Below, in pieces: positions 1-8,442 of a stretch of 39,843 nt of DNA; the stretch's first letter is position 1; each line of letters begins with the position of its first letter. The stretch comes from Oscillospiraceae bacterium (lineage in GTDB: Bacteria; Bacillota; Clostridia; Oscillospirales; CAG-272), in contig SVRH01000004.1 in the NCBI GenBank assembly GCA_015064925.1, forward strand, positions 1 to 39,843, given 5' to 3'. The notes beneath the pieces are model-generated. The model was not told where the DNA came from. It saw only the letters and a list, made by a program, of their open reading frames with translations, and ran no database searches. Position numbers and translations under genes: made by a program.

Positions 1-106
1 CCATTCAATTGTCGAATTTTGCCATAGGTATCGACTTTTTGAGGAAGAAAGGCACTTAATACACGCTTTTGGTGTTTTGTTGGGTTCAAAATAAAGTTTA
101 TTAACC

Positions 107-135
107 TTGACAGGACTAATCTTTTATGCTATAAT
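107..135 (+). promoter_or_regulatory. Sigma-A-type promoter for the SipW/TasA-like gene
   Basis: TTGACA (107-112), 17-nt spacer, TATAAT (130-135), upstream of RBS aaaggagg and ATG 244. Confidence 0.85.
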
Positions 136-243
136 AAACTACCATGCGTCTACCCGTTTTGGATAGATTAGGTATGGTGTATCAAACGGCAAAGCCGTTT
201 AATATAGTTTGTCACAAAAATTCTAGAAAAGGAGGAAACAAAA

Positions 244-2553
244 ATGACAAACAAAAGAACAACAAGGCGCGCACTGTTGTTTAGTGTCCTCAGTATGCTT
301 CTCTGCGTAACCATGCTGATGGGTACGACGTTTGCGTGGTTCACCGACTCTGTGAGCTCGATGAACAACATCATCAAGTCCGGTAATCTGGACGTCGAAC
401 TGTATTACAGCTATGACGCAGAAAACTGGGATCTTGTGGACGAAGGTGATATGATCTTCGATCGAAATACCCTTTGGGAACCCGGCCACACCGAGGTGGT
501 TTACCTCAAGGTCAAGAACGCCGGTTCTCTGGCGCTGAAGTATCGTCTTGGCGTAAACGTGGTATCCGAAACTACCGGTACCAACGCTGCCGGCGAGATC
601 TTCAAGCTCTCCAATTACATTAAGTTCGGTACCATCGAAGGTCAGGACGCTAAGTTTGAGACCCGTGATGCCGCGCGTGATGCAGTAGTGAACGGCAAGG
701 TGATTTCTGCCGGCTACACCAAGGGCAGCAGCCTGCTTCCCGCAAACGAGGGAATTTCCGAAGAGTATGTTGCGCTGGTAGTTTACATGCCCGAGTCCGT
801 TGGCAACGAAGCCAACCACAAGACCGGCACCGTTGCTCCCGAAATTACGCTCGGTATCAATCTCGTGGCAACTCAGATGACCTATGAAGAGGATTCCTAT
901 GACGATCAGTATGACGCAGATGCTCTGCCCTGTGACGTCATTGCCACTCCCGCCACCATCGATGAGATCCTGGCTTCCGCTGCGGAAGGCACCGTAATCG
1001 GTCTGGCTGACGGCAAATACGGCAGCATCACTCTGACTCAGAACGGTCTGACTCTGGTCTCCAACTCTGCCGTTGTGGATTTTGTAAATGCAAACGGCAA
1101 GAACAACTGCAAGCTCATCGGTATCACCTTTGACGCTGCAGGTGCACAGGTTGTAAAGGATCCCAAGAGCAATAATCGCGGTGTTTATACGAACGTGACT
1201 ACCGCCGAAGGCAGCAAGGGTGCGGATAATCTGCAGATCATCAACTGTACCTTCACCGGCACTCCTGCCAATGCGGATGTTTTCGTTTCCATTGCAGCGT
1301 ATGACAGACAGCGTTCCACCGGTGCTTCCAACGGTCTGGTGGTAGACGGATGTACCTTTGAAACCAATGCGTTCTACTACATTTATTTGTACTACCCCGG
1401 CACGAGTCCTAAGAACGGCACCATTATGATCACCAACAACAGCTTTGGTACTGCGAATGCGTCTACTCCCGATGCTGTATATGCAGGTGGTATCAAGAAC
1501 AACATTTCCGTGATCGGCAACAGCTTTATCAACAGCGGTGTGACCGTTACGCCCCATAACAATGCATCCTGCACCTATGCTCTGAAGGTTTCTGTGCTGG
1601 AGAACGATTTCGTGAACACCACCACCGATACCGCGACTGTGATTGGTCTGAGACACTTCTATAATCTTCCCAAATGCAACGTTTTGGTAGCAGATAATAC
1701 AGCGAACCTCGGTATGTCCGAGCTGTCAGCTCCTTACATTGACGGATTGCAGTATGAGTGCTATGATATCGAAGGCGTTGCCGGCAAGATCAAGTACGCA
1801 GGCACCGCTGCAGAGCTGCAGACAGCTCTGAATGAAGCCATTGACGGAACCGTGATCTGCATTACCGATGACATCACCGGTGACGTGACTGCCACCCAGA
1901 AGCCTGACGTGAAGGTTACCATCGACGGTGGCGACCACGTCTTTGCTGGCGTGATTACCGTTGACGGCAAGTCCAGTACCTATCTCACCGCAGGTCTGAC
2001 CATCAAGGACCTTACCTTCAAGGCTGACAGCATCTCCGCGGATGCTTGCATCCGACTGGGTGATGGCACTAACGCTACCCGTTATACCTGCAACGTGACC
2101 GTGGAAGGCTGCACCTTTGACGTTCCCGGTGCTGTAGGCGTGAAGTCCTACACCGGCGGTGACAAGAACCTGGTAATCACCGATTGTACCGCAACCGCAA
2201 ATGCACATTCTTTGGTTCAGGCCAAGGGTATCGACGGCATTCTTGTTGAAGGGTGTACCGTTAACTCCAAGAACGGTATGAATTTCAACAACAGCGATAA
2301 CGTTACCGTTAGCGGCTGTACCGTTGACGTAAAGGGATATGCCGTACGTTTCGGTGAAAGCAAGGGCGGCGTTGGCGCGGCTGAGATCTATAAAATTGAA
2401 AACTGCACTCTGAAGTCCGCTTGCGACGATGGCGATGCTGTGATCGTTCTGCGCGGCACTGCAGACTATGCGACCCTGACTCTGGTGAATACCACTCTTG
2501 ACGGCACGACCCAGATCACCAATAATGCCACTGGCGCAACTATTGTAAAGTAA
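244..2553 (+). CDS. Secreted SipW-dependent-type (TasA/camelysin-like signal) surface protein with right-handed beta-helix-like repeats
   Basis: N-terminus RRALLFSVLSMLLCVTMLMGTTFAWFTDSVSS matches SipW-type signal/processing region; later repeated short V-x-G-C-T-F / V-x-G-C-T-V rungs typical of parallel beta-helix proteins; good RBS. Confidence 0.8.
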   Translation: MTNKRTTRRALLFSVLSMLLCVTMLMGTTFAWFTDSVSSMNNIIKSGNLDVELYYSYDAENWDLVDEGDMIFDRNTLWEPGHTEVVYLKVKNAGSLALKYRLGVNVVSETTGTNAAGEIFKLSNYIKFGTIEGQDAKFETRDAARDAVVNGKVISAGYTKGSSLLPANEGISEEYVALVVYMPESVGNEANHKTGTVAPEITLGINLVATQMTYEEDSYDDQYDADALPCDVIATPATIDEILASAAEGTVIGLADGKYGSITLTQNGLTLVSNSAVVDFVNANGKNNCKLIGITFDAAGAQVVKDPKSNNRGVYTNVTTAEGSKGADNLQIINCTFTGTPANADVFVSIAAYDRQRSTGASNGLVVDGCTFETNAFYYIYLYYPGTSPKNGTIMITNNSFGTANASTPDAVYAGGIKNNISVIGNSFINSGVTVTPHNNASCTYALKVSVLENDFVNTTTDTATVIGLRHFYNLPKCNVLVADNTANLGMSELSAPYIDGLQYECYDIEGVAGKIKYAGTAAELQTALNEAIDGTVICITDDITGDVTATQKPDVKVTIDGGDHVFAGVITVDGKSSTYLTAGLTIKDLTFKADSISADACIRLGDGTNATRYTCNVTVEGCTFDVPGAVGVKSYTGGDKNLVITDCTATANAHSLVQAKGIDGILVEGCTVNSKNGMNFNNSDNVTVSGCTVDVKGYAVRFGESKGGVGAAEIYKIENCTLKSACDDGDAVIVLRGTADYATLTLVNTTLDGTTQITNNATGATIVK

Positions 2554-2590
2554 TTTACGACTGTTTTTAAAGCCAACAAAAATAAAGTGA

Positions 2591-2627
2591 CACCGTTCCC
2601 CTCGGGGAACGGTGTTTTCTCGTTTTT
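2591..2627 (+). terminator. Rho-independent terminator
   Basis: CACCGTTCCCCtcGGGGAACGGTG hairpin followed by a T-rich tail. Confidence 0.85.
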
Positions 2628-2661
2628 TATATTTAAAAATGAAAAAACTGCCATTATTCTA

Positions 2662-2690
2662 TTGACAGCGCGCATAGTGGTCTGTATAAT
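2662..2690 (+). promoter_or_regulatory. Sigma-A-type promoter for citrate synthase
   Basis: TTGACA (2662-2667), 17-nt spacer, TATAAT (2685-2690). Confidence 0.8.
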
Positions 2691-2746
2691 GTAAAAATAT
2701 AGATTCTAAAAGAAAGCGTGCCGCACTGCGGTTTGAGATATATTAT

Positions 2747-4075
2747 ATGGAAGTTAACAGATTACTGGAATATGCAAGGGGCAGGGAGGAGATCTGCCGC
2801 TCAAACGACGCCATCGCGCCCGAAATGTACGGGCATTACGGAGTCAAGCGAGGCCTGCGCGATGAGAACGGAAACGGCGTTCTGGCGGGTCTTACCAACA
2901 TCTCCAAGGTCATTGCCTTTGACTATCCGGGCGGCGTGAAGACGCCCTGTGACGGCAAGCTCTGGTATCGCGGCTACCGCGTGGAAAGGCTGCTGGGAGA
3001 GCTTGGCGAGGATACCCTTGGCTACGAAAAGATCGCCTATCTTCTTTTGACGGGAGATCTGCCGACCAAGGCGGAGCTTGCTGATTTCTGCAGCACGATC
3101 GCCGAGTGCCGTTCGCTGCCCTCCAATTTTACTCGCGACGTTATCATGAAGGCGCCCAGCGGCGATATCATGAACTCCATGACCCGCAGCATTCTGACCC
3201 TTGCCTCCTACGACGATCACATTTCCGATGCGAGCGTTGCCAATTCGCTGCGCCAGTGCATCCAGCTCATTGCGGAATTCCCGCTGCTGGCGGTGTATGC
3301 CTACCATGCGTACAACTACTCCGAAAACGGAGAGAGTATGGTCATTCACCGTCCCGATCCCAATTTGTCAACCGCTGAGAATTTCTTGATGATGCTGCGT
3401 CCCGACAAAAAGTATACCAAGACCGAAGCAAAGGTGCTGGACACCGCGCTCATTCTGCACATGGAGCACGGCGGCGGTAACAACTCCACCTTCACCACCC
3501 GTGTCATCACCTCCTCCGGCTCGGATACCTATTCCACCATGGCGGCGGCGATGTCCTCGCTGAAGGGCCCCAAGCACGGCGGCGCCAACATCAAGGTCAT
3601 GGAGATGATGGACGATATCCGAAAGAACGTCAGGGATTTTGCCGATAAGGAGGAGCTTTCCGCCTATCTGACCCGCATCATAAAGAAGGATGCCTTTGAC
3701 AAAAAGGGTCTGGTGTACGGCATGGGCCACGCCATTTATTCGCTGTCCGATCCCCGTGAAAGGGTGTTCAAGGAGTACGTGGCAAAGCTTGCGGCGGAAA
3801 AGGGAAGAGATGCGGATCTGACCCTTTACCGAAACGTGGAGGAGCTGGCTCCTATGCTGATCGCGCAGCACAGACGCATCTACAAGGGCGTCAGCCCCAA
3901 CGTGGACTTTTACAGCGGCTTCGTATACGATATGCTGGGCATTCCCGTGGAGCTGTACACCGCCATGTTCGCCATTGCGAGGATCGTCGGCTGGAGCGCG
4001 CACAGGATCGAAGAGCTGATCTGTATGGATAAGATCATCCGTCCCGCTTACATGAGCGTGATGGAGGAAAAATAA
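2747..4075 (+). CDS. Citrate/2-methylcitrate synthase family protein
   Basis: Characteristic MEHGGGNNSTFTTRVITSSGSDTYSTMAAAMSSLKGPKHGGAN and GMGHAIYSLSDPR motifs. Confidence 0.93.
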   Translation: MEVNRLLEYARGREEICRSNDAIAPEMYGHYGVKRGLRDENGNGVLAGLTNISKVIAFDYPGGVKTPCDGKLWYRGYRVERLLGELGEDTLGYEKIAYLLLTGDLPTKAELADFCSTIAECRSLPSNFTRDVIMKAPSGDIMNSMTRSILTLASYDDHISDASVANSLRQCIQLIAEFPLLAVYAYHAYNYSENGESMVIHRPDPNLSTAENFLMMLRPDKKYTKTEAKVLDTALILHMEHGGGNNSTFTTRVITSSGSDTYSTMAAAMSSLKGPKHGGANIKVMEMMDDIRKNVRDFADKEELSAYLTRIIKKDAFDKKGLVYGMGHAIYSLSDPRERVFKEYVAKLAAEKGRDADLTLYRNVEELAPMLIAQHRRIYKGVSPNVDFYSGFVYDMLGIPVELYTAMFAIARIVGWSAHRIEELICMDKIIRPAYMSVMEEK

Positions 4076-4095
4076 ACCGAGAATAGGGTAAAAAA

Positions 4096-5532
4096 GTGAA
4101 AAAGACGTTTATGACCACCATGCCCGATCAGGCGGGTGCCTTCCTGAAGGCGGACCGATGTCTGGCTGGGCTTGGATTGAATATCACCCGTGTCAGCTAC
4201 AATAAGGCGGTGGACGCCCATATGCTGTTCATCGAGGCGGAGGGCAGCGAGGAATCGCTGCGGCTGGCGCAGCGGGAGCTGTCAAAGCTTGGCTATCTCA
4301 CCGAACAACACCGCGGCAGCGGCGTGATCCTCTTTGAATTCAAGCTGAAAAATGAGGCGGGTGCTCTGTACCCCGTGACAAAGCTGGTGGAGGATTTCGG
4401 CTTCAATATTTCCTACATGAGCTATACCCAGAGCGAAGGCGAATACCAGCGCTTTAAAATGGGCATTTTCATCGAAGACCCTGCGGCGCTTTCCGATTTC
4501 ATGCACCGTGCGTCCGAGATCTGCCCCGTGAAGGTACTGAACTACGACAAAAGCGAAAAGGTGCTGGACAACACCGTGTTTTATCTGTCCTTTGCCAATG
4601 AGATCTCCGAAAAGATGGGCTTTGACGAGAGAGCGAAGAACCGTCTGGTGGTCAATGCCAACCGCATCATGCAGATCCTTGACGAGCAGGGCAATCCGCC
4701 CTACAAGACCTTTGACTACATCGGAAAATTTGCCGACTGCATTCACAAGGGCGCCGGTGAGGGATACGTTCCCCGCGTGAGCCGTCTGCAAACTGCGGGC
4801 GGTATTCCCGTGTTGCTCATTGAGCCGCCCTGCGGCAGCAACACCACCGTTTTGTTCCTTCCCGACCGTCTTCTGGTGTGCGACGGAGGCTTCCCCTGCT
4901 ACGAAGAGGAGCTGCTGGCGGTGCTGCGTCGGGAGATCCCCGATTTTGACACGTGCAAAAAAGAGATCTTTTTGTCGCACGGGGACGTGGACCACGTGGG
5001 ACTGTGCGATATATTTGATAAGGTGCATCTGAGCGCCAACTGTCTTGAAAATTTCCGCCGAGAAAGGGACGGCGAGGGAGCCTTCCGTGAGGAGAACCCT
5101 CTGCACGCTCCCTACGTGAAGATCAGCAAGCTTCTTGCGCACTATAAGACCCCCGAGGCAAAATGCTTTTGCCCCATTGGGGAAAAGAGCAAGCCCACAG
5201 AGGCTCTGCGCTTTGCGGGAGAAATGAAGGTGGGTGAGCTGACCTTCAAGGTGTACGACGGCATGGGCGGACACGTGCTCGGGGAGGCGATCTATGTCGA
5301 GCCCACGCACAGGATCGCATTTACCGGCGACGTTTTGGTAAATCTCAAGAATTTCACCGCCGAGCAGGCGAGGTTCAACCGACTGGCACCCTATCTCATG
5401 ACCTCGGTGGATACCGATCCCGCCGCCGCCAAGGCGGAGCGCGAGGCACTTATGTCCATTCTCACGCCCGGCCTCTGGCAGATCTTCCCCGGCCACGGCG
5501 GGGTGATGACGGTGGAAGTGGATGAAAAATGA
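4096..5532 (+). CDS. Tandem ACT domains fused to a metallo-beta-lactamase-fold hydrolase
   Basis: GTG start; N-terminal two ACT-like segments (TMPDQAGAFLKADRCLAGLGLNITRVSYNK; ...NEAGALYPVTKLVEDFGFNISYMSYTQ); C-terminal MBL motifs SHGDVDHVG, FTGDVLV, FPGHGG. Confidence 0.8.
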   Translation: MKKTFMTTMPDQAGAFLKADRCLAGLGLNITRVSYNKAVDAHMLFIEAEGSEESLRLAQRELSKLGYLTEQHRGSGVILFEFKLKNEAGALYPVTKLVEDFGFNISYMSYTQSEGEYQRFKMGIFIEDPAALSDFMHRASEICPVKVLNYDKSEKVLDNTVFYLSFANEISEKMGFDERAKNRLVVNANRIMQILDEQGNPPYKTFDYIGKFADCIHKGAGEGYVPRVSRLQTAGGIPVLLIEPPCGSNTTVLFLPDRLLVCDGGFPCYEEELLAVLRREIPDFDTCKKEIFLSHGDVDHVGLCDIFDKVHLSANCLENFRRERDGEGAFREENPLHAPYVKISKLLAHYKTPEAKCFCPIGEKSKPTEALRFAGEMKVGELTFKVYDGMGGHVLGEAIYVEPTHRIAFTGDVLVNLKNFTAEQARFNRLAPYLMTSVDTDPAAAKAEREALMSILTPGLWQIFPGHGGVMTVEVDEK

Positions 5533-5556
5533 TCCCAAAAGCATTTTGGAGGAATA

Positions 5557-6291
5557 ATGGGATTTCTGGATTTTATCAAGAATCTTCCTGCAATGAATGA
5601 ATTGACAGGTAGCTTTGGAGAGCATATGGCCAAACTGTGCGCTCAAACAATTCCGGGAGCGCTAGTTTTAAGAGATGTGGTGATAGATGGTGCAGACAAC
5701 TATACGTCCCAGATTGATCTGATCATTGTGGGAAGCAAGGGGATATACGTTGTAGAAGTTAAAACGTTTCCTGATGCCAAAATTTACGGTGATACGCAAA
5801 AAACAAAATGGTATGTATATAACCATGGGAGAAAGTATGAAATCTACAGCCCTTTAAAGCAAAATCAAAAGCACGTGACCTATTTGAAATCATTTTTAAA
5901 GGATTATAAAAACACGCCAATTTTTTCGATTATTACGATGATTTGTGAGGATTATAGTATCAGCGGAGATAATCCACCCGAAACGGTTATCTGCAGCGGG
6001 TTACCTGCGATGAAAAAAGGAATTGAATTGATTTCCAAGGATAGACAGGAAATTTGGAATGAAACCCAAAAGGAGGAAATCTTTACTTACATTCAAAACC
6101 ATCAGTACGCAGAAAAGAATGCGCGCAGAGAGCATAAAGAACAGGTGATTGCATATAAAAGGGAACTGGAGAAAATGAAGGAGAAAAAAATGTGCCCTTA
6201 TTGCAAAACAGAATTGGTGCTAAGAAACGGTAAGTACGGTTCGTTCTACGGCTGTTCACAATATCCTCGATGTAAGTATACTTTGAAATAG
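5557..6291 (+). CDS. NERD-domain protein with C-terminal topoisomerase-type zinc ribbon
   Basis: QIDLIIVGSKGIYVVEVKTFPDAKIYGD matches NERD core; CPYCKTELVLRNGKYGSFYGCSQYPRCKYTLK is a zf-C4_Topoisom-like ribbon. Confidence 0.85.
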   Translation: MGFLDFIKNLPAMNELTGSFGEHMAKLCAQTIPGALVLRDVVIDGADNYTSQIDLIIVGSKGIYVVEVKTFPDAKIYGDTQKTKWYVYNHGRKYEIYSPLKQNQKHVTYLKSFLKDYKNTPIFSIITMICEDYSISGDNPPETVICSGLPAMKKGIELISKDRQEIWNETQKEEIFTYIQNHQYAEKNARREHKEQVIAYKRELEKMKEKKMCPYCKTELVLRNGKYGSFYGCSQYPRCKYTLK

Positions 6292-6305
6292 AATTACTCC
6301 AATAG

Positions 6306-6336
6306 AAAAGCGTCGGAACTGTGTTCCGACGCTTTT
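6306..6336. terminator. Bidirectional terminator hairpin, copy 1 of repeat
   Basis: AAAAGCGTCGGAACtgtGTTCCGACGCTTTT: 14-bp perfect stem, A/T tracts on both sides; identical 31 bp occurs at 7060-7090. Confidence 0.85.
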
Positions 6337-6338
6337 GG

Positions 6339-6551
6339 TTATTCGTCTTTTCTGTATTCTATGAGATCGCAAATGTCGCAATTCAGCACTTCGCAAATGC
6401 GGTTGAGTATATAGCTATCATACCGTTTTACTTTATTTTTATAGTAATTATCGATGATATGATATTGGATGCCACTTGACTTGGCAAGCTGATATCGACT
6501 GATCTGTTTTTCTTGTAGAATTCGGTCTAACTTTAATTGAATCATGATCAT
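6339..6551 (-). CDS. XRE/Cro-C1 family HTH transcriptional regulator (70 aa)
   Basis: LDRILQEKQISRYQLAKSSGIQYHIIDNYYKNKVKRYDSYILNRICEVLNCDICDLIEY is a compact Cro/CI HTH. Confidence 0.85.
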   Translation of the reverse strand: MIMIQLKLDRILQEKQISRYQLAKSSGIQYHIIDNYYKNKVKRYDSYILNRICEVLNCDICDLIEYRKDE

Positions 6552-6587
6552 ACACCTCTATGTCTATTTTATGAGATATATATCCAC

Positions 6588-6616
6588 TTGACAATTCTCT
6601 TGATTGGGTATATACT
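6588..6616 (+). promoter_or_regulatory. Promoter of the DUF2493 gene, flanked by AGATATATAT repeats
   Basis: TTGACA (6588-6593), 17-nt spacer, TATACT (6611-6616); AGATATATAT at 6574-6583 and 6622-6631. Confidence 0.7.
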
Positions 6617-6647
6617 TATATAGATATATATAAACAAAGGTGATGTA

Positions 6648-7007
6648 GTGAAGATTGTAATAGCGGGAAGCAGAGGATATACGAACTATGAACAGGCAAG
6701 CACATATTTAAATGCTTGTTTTCAAAGGCTTGGGTTGCCTAAAGAAGATATTACGATAATATCCGGAGCCTGTCGCGGTGCAGATTCACTGGGAGAGCGC
6801 TTTGCTGTTGAAAACGGTATTCAACTGATAAGGGTCCCGGCAGATTGGAGAATTTACGGAAAAGGAGCCGGACCCAAACGAAATCGAACAATGGTAGATA
6901 TGTGCGACTATATTATTTGTTTTTGGGATGGCAAAAGCGCTGGCACAGAATCTTTGATTGAATATGCGCGTCAAAAGAACAAGCCGGTTATGATACAGTA
7001 TATATAA
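6648..7007 (+). CDS. DUF2493 / SLOG-superfamily (YAcAr) protein
   Basis: MKIVIAGSRGYTNY...IISGACRGADSLGERFAVENGIQLIRVPADWRIYGKGAGPKRNRTMVDMCDYIICFWDGKSAGTESLIEYA is the canonical DUF2493 pattern; GTG start. Confidence 0.85.
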   Translation: MKIVIAGSRGYTNYEQASTYLNACFQRLGLPKEDITIISGACRGADSLGERFAVENGIQLIRVPADWRIYGKGAGPKRNRTMVDMCDYIICFWDGKSAGTESLIEYARQKNKPVMIQYI

Positions 7008-7059
7008 AACAGATGTCGGATATACGTTCAAAAACTATGGCAAGGAGTTTTGTTAAGGA

Positions 7060-7090
7060 AAAAGCGTCGGAACTGTGTTCCGACGCTTTT
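7060..7090. terminator. Bidirectional terminator hairpin, copy 2 of repeat
   Basis: Same 31-bp sequence as 6306-6336; lies 3' of the convergent small ORF 7093-7389. Confidence 0.85.
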
Positions 7091-7092
7091 CG

Positions 7093-7389
7093 TTATTCAT
7101 TTTGAAATTCCGCTTCGTCGATTCGACTTTCCAAATTTTTCTGCCTGTTTTTCAAAAACCATTCATCGGGAAAGGCGGGCTTATCCTTTGGCTCGAAGAG
7201 GTAGCAAACGGCATCTCCCGTTTCCAGATCGTCGCAGTAGAGATCCTTGTATTCAAAGCGGTCTGCCATGGCGTAGGCATCGATCAGGGCGTTTCTGCAC
7301 TTGCACCAGTTGTGGATGCGGTAGCCGGGATCGGCGGCGTCGCAGAGCGTGGCGCAAAAATGGATACAGTTATAGCAGGTCTTGATCAT
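7093..7389 (-). CDS. Small Cys-rich hypothetical protein translationally coupled to hprK
   Basis: MIKTCYNCIHFCATLCDAADPGYRIHNWCKC...; start overlaps hprK stop by ATGA-type overlap; followed by a terminator. Confidence 0.65.
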   Translation of the reverse strand: MIKTCYNCIHFCATLCDAADPGYRIHNWCKCRNALIDAYAMADRFEYKDLYCDDLETGDAVCYLFEPKDKPAFPDEWFLKNRQKNLESRIDEAEFQNE

Positions 7390-8324
7390 ACTTCGATGCC
7401 CGCTTCCTTCATGAGCATTTTGTTGAATTCCTCGGCGGTATTGTAGCCCATGCGCTTCTGACGGTTGTTCATGGCGGCGATCTCCATGATGATGGCAAGG
7501 TTACGGCCGGGGCGCACGGGGATGGTGACCATAGGCACCTTGATGTCCATGATATCGTAGTACTGGGTCTCAAGTCCCAGACGGTCGTAGTATTTATCGG
7601 GATCCCAGGGCTCCAGCACCACCACCATATTGATCTTTTCGGTCTCCTTGATCGCACCGATACCGAAGATGCGGCGCACGTCCACGATGCCGACTCCGCG
7701 CAGCTCCGCGTAGTAGCGGATGGTGTTGGGGGCGGTTCCCACAAGGGTCTTGGCGGAAACCTTTTTGATCTCCACCGCGTCGTCTGCGATGAGACGGTGG
7801 CCGCGCTTTAAAAGCTCGATGGCGGTCTCGCTCTTACCGATGCCGCTGGAGCCGACGATCAGAATACCCTCGCCGTAGACCTCGACCAGAACGCCGTGGC
7901 GGGTGATGCGGGGTGCCAGATGCACCTGCAGGGAGGCAATGAGGGCGGCCATCAAATCGGTGGTCTTGGTGGCGGCCCGCAGAACGGGCACCTTATGCTG
8001 CTTTGCCAGCTCCAAAAAATAGTCGGGGGCGCCGTCATGTCCTGTGAAGATGACGGCGGTGGGATTGCGGGAAAGAAAACCGTCGATATTGCGCAGTCTG
8101 GTTTCGCTGTCCAGGCTTGCCAGATATTCCGATTCGGCGTTGCCGATGATCTGGAGGCGCTGAGGCTCAAACTGTCTGTAAAAGCCGCTCAGCGCCAGCC
8201 CGCAGCGGTGTACCTCGGGGCGGGAGATCTCGATGGTTTCGGGATCCACAGGCAGATAGATCTCCTCCATGGAAAATTCTTTCATAATGGCCGAAAGCGG
8301 TATGGTATATATCTTCATAGGCAC
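7386..8324 (-). CDS. hprK: HPr kinase/phosphorylase
   Basis: Walker A VGSSGIGKSETAIELLKRGHRLIADDAVEIKK and the IMDIKVPMVTIPVRPGRNLAIIMEIAAMN signature. Confidence 0.95.
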   Translation of the reverse strand: MPMKIYTIPLSAIMKEFSMEEIYLPVDPETIEISRPEVHRCGLALSGFYRQFEPQRLQIIGNAESEYLASLDSETRLRNIDGFLSRNPTAVIFTGHDGAPDYFLELAKQHKVPVLRAATKTTDLMAALIASLQVHLAPRITRHGVLVEVYGEGILIVGSSGIGKSETAIELLKRGHRLIADDAVEIKKVSAKTLVGTAPNTIRYYAELRGVGIVDVRRIFGIGAIKETEKINMVVVLEPWDPDKYYDRLGLETQYYDIMDIKVPMVTIPVRPGRNLAIIMEIAAMNNRQKRMGYNTAEEFNKMLMKEAGIEV

Positions 8325-8442
8325 CTCACGGATATTGATAGCATCAGTATAGCACGTTTTTCTTTATTTTTCAATATCAAAGTGTGAGAATATCGGACAA
8401 ACCGAGATGCATAGGATGCAGTATCGGACTTGGAGGTGCGTT

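Noticed and set aside
223-1656. 477-aa antisense ORF opposite the SipW-type gene
   Set aside because: Shadow ORF from codon bias of the strongly supported plus-strand gene; no RBS, no recognisable domains.
4282-5646. 454-aa antisense ORF opposite the ACT-MBL gene
   Set aside because: Same shadow-ORF behaviour; the plus-strand gene has clear ACT and MBL motifs.
7050-7446. Plus-strand ORFs opposite the small hprK-linked gene (7050-7385, 7075-7446)
   Set aside because: They begin in the terminator repeat, are antisense to a coupled operon gene and show no family signal.
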